Positions 53,923 to 63,273 of a stretch of 64,000 nt of DNA are shown here, piece by piece. The position numbers and the translations under genes are program-made. Origin of the DNA: Treponema sp. (lineage in GTDB: Bacteria; Spirochaetota; Spirochaetia; Treponematales; Treponemataceae). Position 1 is the first letter of the stretch. Each line of letters begins with the position of its first letter. Location: contig JAFZWX010000143.1 in NCBI GenBank assembly GCA_017617145.1, positions 28,180-92,179 on the forward strand. The letters run 5' to 3'. The notes below the pieces were generated by a model. It was not told where the DNA came from and did no database searches. It saw only the letters and a program-made list of their open reading frames with translations.

Positions 53923-54957
53923 CTACTTCCCAAGTGCCTTCTGTTCCAAAAATCCTGCTACTTCTTCGGCCCAGCTGAACTGGCTCATGAATTCACCGGC
54001 AAAGCTTTTTAGGGCTGCGGTGTCGCCTTCGAGAAAATCGTAGTAGTCGCATTTTATGCTTTCGGGGTTGATTCGGAAATTGTTGTATTCGGCAATAAAA
54101 AAGTTCTGAATTTCGAGCTCACTCATCGTATGCTTAACATCAACAATAAGATTGCGTAAGCTGCTTCCGTAGCGGGCTGAATCGGCACGGTCGCCCCACA
54201 AAACAGAAATCAGTTCTTTTGACTGAACAGAAGTTCCGCGTTTATAAATAAGATAGCCCATAAGCTCCAGAGATTTGGAACGTGAAAAATTGATTACCTT
54301 ATTATTATAGATGAGCGTAAAATTTCCAAAGGTTTTTGCTTCAAGGCTCAGCTTTTGTTTTCTAAGCATCATTATATACTTTTTTTCTACACGTCTTTTA
54401 TACAGCGAAAGAACAAACATCATTATTGTAAGAAGAATACAATCTAAAAGTGCCGTAACTCCAAAAGAATTGTAAATACCAGGAATCATAGCACTCATTG
54501 CCAGCGACAAAGCAAGCAAAAAATACAAAGGCGAAAATGAAAAGACACATACGGCTATAAGGCCTACAAGACAAAATACAAGTACACCATTAAAAGGCTG
54601 ATTAAGCTTATAAAAATTGTAAACGCCGGCCCATAAAGTGATATTAACAATATTATACACAGGGATTGTTTTCCAGATATATGCCTTGTTTCGAGGAATA
54701 ACCTTTACCCATTTTGAATAAATGTAAACATAGGCGCCAAAAACTGTGTAAATTCCAAAATAAATAAGGGAAACAACATAATCTCTAAGATGATTAAAGT
54801 GAAAAGCAATTACAATTATAAGGTCCAGCACCCCAAAGAAAAAAAGCGCCGGGCCAAGAACCAGAAGGTTTAACCGGTTTGTTTCGCCGGAGTCTGCAAG
54901 GTCCAGCTTGTCTATAACATAACGTTCTTTATATTTTGCAATAATTTTTTTGAACAT
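53923..54957 (-). CDS. Membrane-anchored winged-helix regulator, SARP-like
   Basis: A 344-aa protein with six membrane helices (about 30-51, 61-81, 97-116, 123-143, 144-162, 168-186) followed by a cytoplasmic winged helix (206-297; FGNFTLIYNNKVINFSRSKSLELMGYLI and KELISVLWGD..RYGSSLRNLIVDVKHTM) and a short segment DYYDFLEGDTAALKSFAGEFM like the start of a bacterial transcriptional activator domain. This is the SARP/AfsR DNA-binding type, here tethered to the membrane by an N-terminal multi-pass domain. Its -10 (TATAAT, 54964-54969) is 6 nt before the ATG, and its -35 position overlaps the first TGTGCT site of the repeat array at 54987, so it probably regulates itself. Confidence 0.8.
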   Translation of the reverse strand: MFKKIIAKYKERYVIDKLDLADSGETNRLNLLVLGPALFFFGVLDLIIVIAFHFNHLRDYVVSLIYFGIYTVFGAYVYIYSKWVKVIPRNKAYIWKTIPVYNIVNITLWAGVYNFYKLNQPFNGVLVFCLVGLIAVCVFSFSPLYFLLALSLAMSAMIPGIYNSFGVTALLDCILLTIMMFVLSLYKRRVEKKYIMMLRKQKLSLEAKTFGNFTLIYNNKVINFSRSKSLELMGYLIYKRGTSVQSKELISVLWGDRADSARYGSSLRNLIVDVKHTMSELEIQNFFIAEYNNFRINPESIKCDYYDFLEGDTAALKSFAGEFMSQFSWAEEVAGFLEQKALGK

Positions 54958-54963
54958 GCCGCA

Positions 54964-55085
54964 ATTATATCATACTTTTTTTCAATTGTGCTGATTTTGT
55001 GCTGATTTTTGTAGAATTTGTGCTCAAACTGTGCTAAAACCACATCGCTTTTTGTGCTGATTTTGTGCTTTTGGTACAATATAAT
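54964..55085. promoter_or_regulatory. Divergent promoter region with three pairs of TGTGCT direct repeats
   Basis: TGTGCT starts at 54987, 54998, 55019, 55030, 55053 and 55064. Each pair has an 11-bp period; pairs begin 32-34 bp apart. The last repeat ends at 55070 and is followed by exactly 9 bp and then TATAAT at 55080-55085 on the plus strand. On the minus strand the -10 of the regulator is at 54964-54969. SARP activators bind heptamer direct repeats with 11-bp period about 8-9 bp before the -10, so the adjacent regulator is the likely ligand. Confidence 0.8.
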
Positions 55086-55109
55086 ATAGATAATTGAGAA
55101 GTAAAAAAC

Positions 55110-55193
55110 ATGGATTTAAAAAAGTTATTGATATTTATGGTACTTGCAGCAATGTTTATTTTACAGACAATATCGATATTATTTAAAAACTAA
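55110..55193 (+). CDS. Tiny membrane-peptide gene (27 aa)
   Basis: ATG at 55110, TAA at 55191-55193. The peptide begins MDLKKLLIFMVLAAMF and is a single hydrophobic helix with a basic start and short polar tail. It has its own SARP-type promoter (-10 at 55080-55085) and a strong terminator at 55226-55261, so the transcript would be about 170 nt. GAGAAG lies 12 nt upstream, slightly far for a ribosome site. It could be a small membrane regulator, a toxin-like peptide, or the RNA could act by itself. Confidence 0.5.
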   Translation: MDLKKLLIFMVLAAMFILQTISILFKN

Positions 55194-55225
55194 AATAATT
55201 CTCCTTGAAAATACGGAAAGAGTTT

Positions 55226-55261
55226 GGTCCGAAGTCTAAAAATAGATTTCGGGCCTTTTTT
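55226..55261 (+). terminator. Intrinsic terminator of the small peptide transcript
   Basis: GGTCCGAAGTCT pairs with AGATTTCGGGCC (12-bp stem with two G-T pairs), 6-nt loop, then six T. Confidence 0.9.
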
Positions 55262-55266
55262 ATGAG

Positions 55267-55295
55267 AGATTCCCGGGTCAAGCCCGAGAATGACA
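55267..55295. repeat. Dispersed element family 2, single copy
   Basis: AGATTCCCGGGTCAAGCCCG and the rest of the 29-bp unit, just after the terminator. Confidence 0.75.
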
Positions 55296-55318
55296 TAACC
55301 TCGAGTTCGAGATGATGC

Positions 55319-56878
55319 TTACTTAAGAGCATCTTTTGGAAACTGCACGCTTACATCAGATTCTGGAACTGTAACCGGTTTGAATTCCTGCCAGGCTTCG
55401 TGAATTGAAATAAGGTTGTGTTCTTCTGAATACTTGTTCCATTCGCGTATTCCAAGCTTTAAACCAAGCTCAAAAGAATCTTGAGGAACGGTAATTTCAA
55501 AAGGAATCCAGATCTTGTCATTCTGTACAATGTATTTACCTTTTCCATAAAGACGGTCAGCCTGACTTGCTGTAAGACCAGAATCGTAAGCCATATAAAT
55601 ATGACCTGGAATTGTTATAAACGCTGTTTGAATACCCAGCGCTTCTAAAAGCGAGCAGTTCAAAATTGAAAGGTCATCGCAGTCACCGCCATGATAAAGC
55701 AAGGTCTGATACGGGAACTGCAAAAAGTCTACCGAAACTGTATCGGAAGTAGAAAAAACGCTTGTAGGGTCAATAACGTAGTTTATTCCGTAGGCTTTAA
55801 GAACCTGAAAAACTGCATTTGCATAAAGATAGTTTGCACTTGCTGCAGAGTCAATTTTATCGCGCAAAGCAAGTGTAATCTGTCGTGCAAAACGCTGAAC
55901 AGCTCCATCCTTTGCAGAAACAAAAGCAGCTGCCCTGCGGTCATCTTCCCAAGACATTGAGTTTCTTGTTAGTGTCTGCAAAAAGAATCGGTTTTCAAAC
56001 TGTTCTTTCTTTCCAAGGTTCTTGTAAGACACAGTAACAACAGCATCAGTCATCTGCTTTTGCATCTGGTTCATTATGCTTTCGTTTAAGAAGGCGGTAA
56101 GATCTACAGAAAAATCCTGACCAGCTGCAATTTTGTCAAATGAAGCAACAACTTTTGGTACAGACATAAACTGTTCTATAAATACAGAAACTTCAACATT
56201 TGTGATTGCATTTTTTTCTGTATTAGTAAATAAAACTGTACCAAAATCATTGTTATCGTAGTGTGCATAAGAAATAGGGAAAAGCGGCTGTGTAACAGAA
56301 TCTTGAATTGCTATGGCATTGTTTTTTGACAGGCTCTTTGTAAGATTTATGGAAAATCCAAGTCCTATTTCTACAGATTCAAGAAAAGCTTTTGGTTTGT
56401 AGAAATAATTCTTGTAACCACCGAAAATGCTTGCCTTTACAGAAGGTGAAACATAATAATTTGCAGAAAGCCTTGCACCAAAAGAAGGTCCGCTTGTCTG
56501 CTGAATATTGTTTTCTAAATCTTCCGGAAGCAGCCACAAACCTCCATAACCTTCTAAAGAAAGTCCAAATCTGTCGGTAAAACGTTGACTGTACCCCAAA
56601 GCCATATTAGCATCATAGGTAATTACAGTATCAACATTTGGCGCCATAAAAAATTCTGGACTTGCCTGCAGAGAAACATATACTTCGTTTCGCGTATGAA
56701 ATACATCTGCAGAAAAATCCAGAGAAAGAGTCCCTCCCAAAACATTTTTAAATGAGGATTGTAATATATAATCGTAGGATGGTAATAACCTGATTGAAAA
56801 TTCTGCAGCGTTAAGAGAAGCTGGTAATGTCAAAAACATCAGAATTGCCGTTAAGGAAATAGCTTTTATTTGCTTCAT
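55319..56878 (-). CDS. Outer-membrane barrel with C-terminal transglutaminase-like domain (intact triad)
   Basis: A 519-aa protein with signal peptide. Residues 25-185 alternate as a small beta-barrel (SFKNVLGGTLSLDFSADVF, GLSLEGYGGLWLLP). Residues 200-310 are Ig-like. The C-terminal domain (320-500) is transglutaminase-like with Cys400 in YHGGDCDDLSIL, His426 in IPGHIYMAY and Glu461 in WIPFEITV in the right order. Such domains may cut or link peptides or cap chains. It ends the operon started by the 1,432-aa lipoprotein, 11 nt after its paralogue. Confidence 0.8.
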   Translation of the reverse strand: MKQIKAISLTAILMFLTLPASLNAAEFSIRLLPSYDYILQSSFKNVLGGTLSLDFSADVFHTRNEVYVSLQASPEFFMAPNVDTVITYDANMALGYSQRFTDRFGLSLEGYGGLWLLPEDLENNIQQTSGPSFGARLSANYYVSPSVKASIFGGYKNYFYKPKAFLESVEIGLGFSINLTKSLSKNNAIAIQDSVTQPLFPISYAHYDNNDFGTVLFTNTEKNAITNVEVSVFIEQFMSVPKVVASFDKIAAGQDFSVDLTAFLNESIMNQMQKQMTDAVVTVSYKNLGKKEQFENRFFLQTLTRNSMSWEDDRRAAAFVSAKDGAVQRFARQITLALRDKIDSAASANYLYANAVFQVLKAYGINYVIDPTSVFSTSDTVSVDFLQFPYQTLLYHGGDCDDLSILNCSLLEALGIQTAFITIPGHIYMAYDSGLTASQADRLYGKGKYIVQNDKIWIPFEITVPQDSFELGLKLGIREWNKYSEEHNLISIHEAWQEFKPVTVPESDVSVQFPKDALK

Positions 56879-56889
56879 AAAACTACTCC

Positions 56890-58800
56890 TTAATCGTCAA
56901 GAATCGAACTGATATTTTCAAGGCCTTTCAATGCCGTTTTGTTTTGTGGCTCAATTGAAAGAACTTGTTTATACTGTTTTTTTGCCGCTTCGTAATCTTT
57001 TAAAAGCATGTAAACGTTTCCAAGATTATTCATTGCAGCAACAGAACCTGTTGCAGCAGTTTTTGAAAATTCCTTTATTGCATTTTCATACTGACCTGCG
57101 CGAACATAAGCAAGTCCAAGCTTGTTTGAATCTCCAGTGCTTCTGGCATTTTTTATAACAACAGAAAGGTCGCTTTTTACATAATCATTTACAACGTTAT
57201 TGAATAAAGCTTCTACAGTTGACTGATTCGGTCTGTCAAGAACATCGCCGTAACCAGTAAAAATAGCAGGAGGGTAATTTATCCAGGCATCATGAGTTTC
57301 TATAAAATCATACCAGACATCTTCGCTGTTGTTAATTTTTTCTATAAGCTCGGCACCTTTCGCTCGACTTGCAGTAAAGCCCTGGTCAAAGCTTGCCATA
57401 GAAAGTGCAAAGTAAACAGTTTCGTCTGTAATAACAAGAGTATCGGGATTTGCAAAATGACTTGCAGCAGATGATGGCTTTAAGGTTGTGTCTACAAGTA
57501 TAAGAAAATCGTCTTCCATAGGAATAAAGGCTGTTCCAATACCAACAGATTCCAGACATGATGCATATAAGATTCCAAGCTCATCAAGGTCACCTGAACT
57601 GAAATCCATTGTCTGCAAAGGATACTGAATGTAATCCGGCAGATTATCAAGATGATAGTGAACATAAGGTGAAATTATGTCGCCTGAATAAACAATGCCG
57701 GACTCACGAAGCGCTTCAAACATTGTTCCTGCAAACTGAATGTTACGGTTCATTCCCGAATAAAGCTTATTTCGTGCAATGCCTGCAACATATTTTGCAT
57801 ATTCCAGAACTTCCGGAGTATCTGGAGAAATATAAGCCGCAAGTGATTGTGTGTCGCCCCACATATAAGAGTTACGGTTAGAAACAGAAATTGAAACTCC
57901 CTGAACAGAAGTTTTTTTCTGGCCAAGCAGCTCGTATTCAATTACAAGATTTCCGCTCATCATTCCGTTTTCGGCAAAGCTAAGTAAGTCAGAAGAAAAA
58001 TCAACAGGAAGATCTACAGAAACACTTCGCATTTTTTTGATAACTGCAATAGGTTCTGTTTTAAGTGCACTCGAAGTATATTTACCAGCCGTAAAGCTTA
58101 CAGTAACATTTTTGATTTCTGCATTTTCGCCGTTTGTAAGAATTACAGTTGCAACAGGATCATTTTTGTAAAGCTGCATATAAAGCGGTAAAACATCAGC
58201 GTCTTGCCTAATGGTTGCATAGCACGCATTTTTTGAAGATTTTTTTGAAGAAAGTGTAAACTTAAAAGAAAGCCCCGCAACAGGTCCAGCCATCATTGTT
58301 TTTGCACTGCCATCCAATATAGAAGAAAAACCCGTTGACTGCAAAAAGCTGTTATAGCCACCGTTAAGCGAAAGCGTTACCGTAGGATTTATACGAAAGC
58401 CAAGCTCCCCGTAACCACGCCAGTACAAATCGGAAGCAGAAGTTTTTTCATTTCCTTCTTGAAACGAAAAATTATAAACTCCCGCAGCCCCACCAAGTCC
58501 AAAATACAAGCGCGAAAAAATATTGTGATATAAACCAAGCCCTGCTCCCCCATAAAGAAAAGTTGCAGCAGAACTTGCACCTTCCGGAGTTTCCAAAAGA
58601 ACATTTCCTTCGCCGCCAAGAGTTATCCAGTCAAAGAGCTGAAGATCTGCCTGAGCTGTCATATTAAAAGCAGGCTTATAATGTTCCTTAAGAGGAATTG
58701 CCACTCCTGGATTAAGTCTCAAAGAAAAGTCCACAGCAAAGAGGCTTCCCGCTCCCGCCAAAGTCAAAATCAGAAATATTGAAAGAAAATGTTTTTTCAT
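56890..58800 (-). CDS. Barrel protein with degenerate transglutaminase domain and TPRs
   Basis: A 636-aa paralogue of the gene at 55319, with the same signal peptide, small beta-barrel (25-185) and Ig-like part. Where the paralogue has GGDCDD it reads SGDLDE at 402-407 (Cys to Leu), and the His is replaced by acidic residues (PMEDDF), so catalysis is lost. The C-terminus (about 555-630) adds two tetratricopeptide repeats (LGLAYVRAGQYENAIKEFSK, NLGNVYMLLKDYEAAKKQYKQVL). It may act as an anchor or regulatory partner of the active paralogue. The 11-nt spacing on both sides shows one operon. Confidence 0.8.
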   Translation of the reverse strand: MKKHFLSIFLILTLAGAGSLFAVDFSLRLNPGVAIPLKEHYKPAFNMTAQADLQLFDWITLGGEGNVLLETPEGASSAATFLYGGAGLGLYHNIFSRLYFGLGGAAGVYNFSFQEGNEKTSASDLYWRGYGELGFRINPTVTLSLNGGYNSFLQSTGFSSILDGSAKTMMAGPVAGLSFKFTLSSKKSSKNACYATIRQDADVLPLYMQLYKNDPVATVILTNGENAEIKNVTVSFTAGKYTSSALKTEPIAVIKKMRSVSVDLPVDFSSDLLSFAENGMMSGNLVIEYELLGQKKTSVQGVSISVSNRNSYMWGDTQSLAAYISPDTPEVLEYAKYVAGIARNKLYSGMNRNIQFAGTMFEALRESGIVYSGDIISPYVHYHLDNLPDYIQYPLQTMDFSSGDLDELGILYASCLESVGIGTAFIPMEDDFLILVDTTLKPSSAASHFANPDTLVITDETVYFALSMASFDQGFTASRAKGAELIEKINNSEDVWYDFIETHDAWINYPPAIFTGYGDVLDRPNQSTVEALFNNVVNDYVKSDLSVVIKNARSTGDSNKLGLAYVRAGQYENAIKEFSKTAATGSVAAMNNLGNVYMLLKDYEAAKKQYKQVLSIEPQNKTALKGLENISSILDD

Positions 58801-58811
58801 TGCCGTGCTCC

Positions 58812-61800
58812 TTAGTATTTCTGTTTGATGTCGGTCATTACTGTGGTACCATCTGCGAAGTGGACTATTGTAGTGTACCAGCAGCCGGTTGGAATGTTAT
58901 CAAGATTGTTCAGACCATAAGTTACATTAAGAGTTTCATTGTTACCTGTACTTTCGTTTACCGGGCATTGATAGGTTTTTAATCCGGTTTCTGCACCTTT
59001 TGTTTCCCAGGTAGTAATGGCATTTTTTGTATACTTTGAATCTGTGAGCTTTGAATCGGAATACATTGTATGAACAAGAACACTGTTATTACTGAAGATC
59101 TGTATACCATTTAAGCCGTCCAAACAGTTCTTGATATCACAATAATTATTTTCTCCTATAAAGACATATTCAAGATTGTAAAAGCCTTTTCCAACACTTG
59201 TATCAGAATCTTCAAAACCATAATAAGCTTTTATTCTACGCCATGGATTTGAGTCTTGAGCCATGGGAGTTACATAGTTTATACGATTTGGCTTAAAGGT
59301 AAGTTTTCTGATTGATAGACCATTTACATCCTCCCAAGAATAACATAAGTCCGGACTTATATAACCATCATCTTCCCAGTAATTACCATTGTATTCCGGC
59401 TTCTCAAATTTGATTACAATTTTTAGAGCATCTTCTCCATTTTTTGTAATTTTAAGACTATCGCGTTTAGCTTCTTCTATTGAGAATTCCAACCAGGAAT
59501 CTGAATAACCTCCATTTTCGGGGTGCTCCTCATCATAGTAAATATATCTATATTTTCTTTCTAATTTGTATGGCAGCTTTCCTAATACATTTTTTACAAA
59601 CGGATAAGTATAAACAGCAGCATTTCCGTTAGTATCTTCTACAACAAAAGAAATTGTATAGAAACCTTCTGTTAAGTCTCCATAAGGAATACTTAATATA
59701 CTATCCCATCCATCATTAACATATTCAAAGGTTTTAACAAATCTTCTGTAATCTGTTCTAAGCTCCTCTAAAGTATAAGAAGGAATAAGCTTTATATTAT
59801 TACTTGGGTTAGGAATTATATAATAAGTAAACTCATATTTACCTTCTTCATTCTTAAACATATTAGAAACACTGGCACCTATTTCCCCCGGATTATTACT
59901 TTCGGCAAAAGGATCCCAGACATCATCATTTGGGGCTATTATTTCAAAACCACCAGGAAATCCTAAACCATTTTGGAACAAAGTAACTTTTGGTGGGACA
60001 ACGTCCTTCCTTAAAATTAAATCTTTTATTGGAGTAGTTGAGTCATTAAGTAAAATTTCAAAGCTGTCTGCATTATCTGCAAGGAAGCCTTCAACTGTAA
60101 TATAGTCACTATAAGAAAGTGGACAGTACATTGTATTATTCTTTGAAGCCATTACATAAACTTTATATGACATATACGAACCAAGAATTATTTCCGGCGT
60201 CTTGCTTGTAATACTGTTATAAGGCTCAAAAGCTTTTATTGTTGCGTCTTTTTGTACCCAAGAAAGTACATAGAAAGAGTAGTCAACGTTATCGGCTTTT
60301 CCTTCGTCTGTCCAATAGTCATCTATAACAACCTTAAAGCTACCAGAATTTGTTATAGGTGTTGCCTTTATCTTTATTGGATTTCTGGAAATATAATCTT
60401 TTCCTTCTGGTCCATAAGCCTTAACTGTCGTAATTTCTGCATTTGAATCTGAAGAGATTTCTTGTTCGGAGGTTCCGAAATCTGGGAAATATTGTCCCGA
60501 ATATACGTCTTCTGTCCAACTAGAAATTGTTCTGCTCAAATAATTTAAACTTGCCGGAGAAGGGAAATCGCCAATGGTACTTGTTAAATAAACCTTAACT
60601 ATTCCTGTAGGATAATTTCCTGCTTCATAATATTGACCGCACACTGAACTCAGTGTCCACTCAGAAAGAGGAGACGTAGCTGTTGTTCCGCTGTAAATTA
60701 CTTTATTACCATCTGCAAATTCATAAATGCAATTATAATAACAGTTGAGACCTGTAGTTGATGTGTTTGTTTTGCATTGAATCAATAAAGAACTTTGATT
60801 TTTTAGTTGAATTTCATCTCGGGTTTCACCAACACTAATTTCTGCACGAGGAACCATTCGTTTTATAATTTCTTTTTCGTTTCCAAGTTCATCTTTACAA
60901 ACAACCCTTATAATAACAAGCTTTGAAACATCTCTTGTAAAGACATATTTATTCTGACTGTTTTTTGTAATTTCATTTGTAGCCGCTTCTTCAGAATATC
61001 CCCAGTAAACAGAAAACTCATACGGTGAATAGAAATTGCTGTAGAAATAATCCTGTGCAGCTTTCTTTCCGTTTGCAAAAGTTTCGCTTATTGAAAGTTC
61101 AACAGTCTGTTCATCGCCAGTTACATTAGGAACACTTGCAAGAATGGCTTCGCAGGCTTCCTTATAACCAGAAGCGTTTGGATCAGGAAAACCTATTGCT
61201 TCCTGCTCAAAACTGATATTCGTAGTATCAATCATTGTGTCTTTAAGTACATATAATTTTTTAGACTGTTCGCTGCAGTTACCGGCATAATCTTCTACGA
61301 AAATTTCAAGCTCTATAATTCCGTCATAAACTGTATTCAAATCATAATCAGCATAATATTTTCCGGTTTCTTCATTCTTGATGCAGTTTATATTTGTTGT
61401 AGCTGGTGTTACATTTACAACAGTTGTATCTGTATATCTTATTATTTTTTCTTTAACAATGAATCCTGCAATTCCAGAATCAGCATCATAACCATCCACT
61501 TCTATATAAACAGAATCTTTTATGTGGTTTGTACCAAAATCGCCGAAGCCTGTTCCTGTGCTGTTCCAGTTTTCAAAAGCAGTTGGCGTAAGATGTTTTT
61601 TCATTTCTGAAGAAGCATAAAGGTCTACAGAAGTCAGAATTGGTTTTACACTGTCGAGCGTTTTATTTACGCGGTATTTGTATTGATAAAGGCCTGAACC
61701 ATAATTTCCGTCAGTATCTTTAAAGTCAGAAAGATCGAGCTTTACAATGATATCTCGAATTTCTGTGCTTCCCTTTACATCAAGAAGTCTTTTTGTTTTT

Positions 61801-63110
61801 ATAGTTGGAATATAAAGAATTTTTGAATCTTCCGAAAAATACGGCTTGTCAAAATATTCAGCAAGGTTATTTCCAGAAGCGTCTGTAATTGAAGGACTGA
61901 AATATTCAGTTGTTTCTACAGGCTTATTAAATTCAATGCTGATTGTCGAATCCTGTTCGCAGCCGCCTGTTTCATATTCAGGACTTATGCTTACAACCTT
62001 TGGAACAGGGTCACATTTTGGTTTAATAAGAATATCATCAGAGAACTTTTTTACATAAACATTTATTGTATAAATACCGGAATCTGCATCGCTTTTATTT
62101 TCGAGTATTGCAAAATCTACAAATTCCTCAGCATTAAAATCCGGATTATTTGTTTTGCTTACTGCTTCAAGTCCCACAAAAACATAATCAGATTTTTTTA
62201 CTGTAAACTGAAGGTCGACACTATAGCCAACAGTACATTTAATTTGACCTGTTATGTCAAAGAAACCTGTTTTGCTGTTTTCGTCTTCTTTTACCAGAAG
62301 GGTTGAAATTTCCTGATTTCCGAAACTTTCGTTAATTCTGTAAGAATGAGTTTTATTGTCTGTAATAACGATTCCTTCTGCATCTTTTTCACCATTAAAA
62401 TTGATGCTTACGGTGATATCCATTTTTTTGCCTGAATCTGGTGCAATAATATGCTTGTCCTGCTTTGGAGCAAAAACCAGTACTGTGTTATTATCTGTTA
62501 AAACTGGTGCTTCAAAAAAATCTGCTTTAAGGTCGCTGGAATCAGAAAAAATTGAAACACAATCATAGTTTTCAAAAGTTTGAGTATTAATTGCTTTATT
62601 AAATGTGATTTTTACCAGTGTATCCTGGTCGTAGCCCGAAGGTATAAATTCAGGAGTTATGCTTACAATTTTTGGGATTTGAGTACACTTTGCACGAATC
62701 ATTATATCATCAGACTCTTTTATAAGTTTAACCTGAACTTTATAAACGCCGGCTTTTTCATCTGCGGCAGAGCTCATTTGAGTAAACTCTACACAGTCTG
62801 CACGGCTATTATTCTGATTTACTTTACTTACTGCTTCAAGTCCATTGTAAATATAATTGTCCGAATCTACTGTATACTGAAGGTCAATTGTATAACCAAC
62901 TAAACATTCCTTGTCACCACTTGAAAGGAATGAACCTTTTGTTGTGTCCTGATCAACAAGGATTATGTAGGTTTTAGCGTTGGCCACATCAATTATTTTT
63001 TCAAATTGATCTAGAGCTTCGCTACCGTTCATGAAGTTATCGCAGGAAGCAAGAAGAAAAACAGCAGAACAAAGGATAAAACTAAACAATAAATAAAGAT
63101 GTTTTTTCAT
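58812..63110 (-). CDS. 1,432-aa surface lipoprotein, head of the SARP-like-controlled operon
   Basis: A lipoprotein with lipobox LASC after MKKHLYLLFSF. Two tandem copies of the N-terminal module found in the lipoproteins at 1-1473 and 3325-6514 are visible (GSFLSSGDKECLVGYTIDLQ... and GFFDITGQIKCTVGYSVDLQ...), followed by Ig-like segments with IEVDGYDADSGIAG. The start at 63110 is preferred over an earlier in-frame ATG because GGAG lies 8 nt upstream and the signal begins there. It has no poly-G tract, unlike the other two paralogues. The two next genes follow with 11-nt gaps. Its promoter carries the same TGTGCT array as 54964-55085. Confidence 0.82.
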   Translation of the reverse strand: MKKHLYLLFSFILCSAVFLLASCDNFMNGSEALDQFEKIIDVANAKTYIILVDQDTTKGSFLSSGDKECLVGYTIDLQYTVDSDNYIYNGLEAVSKVNQNNSRADCVEFTQMSSAADEKAGVYKVQVKLIKESDDIMIRAKCTQIPKIVSITPEFIPSGYDQDTLVKITFNKAINTQTFENYDCVSIFSDSSDLKADFFEAPVLTDNNTVLVFAPKQDKHIIAPDSGKKMDITVSINFNGEKDAEGIVITDNKTHSYRINESFGNQEISTLLVKEDENSKTGFFDITGQIKCTVGYSVDLQFTVKKSDYVFVGLEAVSKTNNPDFNAEEFVDFAILENKSDADSGIYTINVYVKKFSDDILIKPKCDPVPKVVSISPEYETGGCEQDSTISIEFNKPVETTEYFSPSITDASGNNLAEYFDKPYFSEDSKILYIPTIKTKRLLDVKGSTEIRDIIVKLDLSDFKDTDGNYGSGLYQYKYRVNKTLDSVKPILTSVDLYASSEMKKHLTPTAFENWNSTGTGFGDFGTNHIKDSVYIEVDGYDADSGIAGFIVKEKIIRYTDTTVVNVTPATTNINCIKNEETGKYYADYDLNTVYDGIIELEIFVEDYAGNCSEQSKKLYVLKDTMIDTTNISFEQEAIGFPDPNASGYKEACEAILASVPNVTGDEQTVELSISETFANGKKAAQDYFYSNFYSPYEFSVYWGYSEEAATNEITKNSQNKYVFTRDVSKLVIIRVVCKDELGNEKEIIKRMVPRAEISVGETRDEIQLKNQSSLLIQCKTNTSTTGLNCYYNCIYEFADGNKVIYSGTTATSPLSEWTLSSVCGQYYEAGNYPTGIVKVYLTSTIGDFPSPASLNYLSRTISSWTEDVYSGQYFPDFGTSEQEISSDSNAEITTVKAYGPEGKDYISRNPIKIKATPITNSGSFKVVIDDYWTDEGKADNVDYSFYVLSWVQKDATIKAFEPYNSITSKTPEIILGSYMSYKVYVMASKNNTMYCPLSYSDYITVEGFLADNADSFEILLNDSTTPIKDLILRKDVVPPKVTLFQNGLGFPGGFEIIAPNDDVWDPFAESNNPGEIGASVSNMFKNEEGKYEFTYYIIPNPSNNIKLIPSYTLEELRTDYRRFVKTFEYVNDGWDSILSIPYGDLTEGFYTISFVVEDTNGNAAVYTYPFVKNVLGKLPYKLERKYRYIYYDEEHPENGGYSDSWLEFSIEEAKRDSLKITKNGEDALKIVIKFEKPEYNGNYWEDDGYISPDLCYSWEDVNGLSIRKLTFKPNRINYVTPMAQDSNPWRRIKAYYGFEDSDTSVGKGFYNLEYVFIGENNYCDIKNCLDGLNGIQIFSNNSVLVHTMYSDSKLTDSKYTKNAITTWETKGAETGLKTYQCPVNESTGNNETLNVTYGLNNLDNIPTGCWYTTIVHFADGTTVMTDIKQKY

Positions 63111-63150
63111 TACACTATCTCCAATTTTATTTTTTATATGATGTAAAGTA

Positions 63151-63226
63151 ATAATACTTGCATGATAGCACAAAATCAGCACAAAAGAGTGAAAAAAACA
63201 GGAAAATTCAGCACGAAATCAGCACA
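63151..63226 (-). promoter_or_regulatory. SARP-like promoter of the surface operon
   Basis: On the minus strand TGTGCT or CGTGCT starts at 63226, 63215, 63183 and 63172. Each pair has an 11-bp period and the pairs are 43 bp apart. The nearest heptamer ends at 63166, and exactly 9 bp later is TATTAT at 63156-63151. The geometry is identical to the array at 54964-55085. Confidence 0.8.
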
Positions 63227-63273
63227 AAAAGAAAAGATTTGCAGAAATTTTTTAAATATTTTTTAAAAACCTG

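Noticed and set aside
54987..55069. CRISPR-like array of TGTGCT repeats
   Set aside because: Units are only 6-9 bp, 11 bp apart in pairs, with no spacers of CRISPR size and no cas genes.
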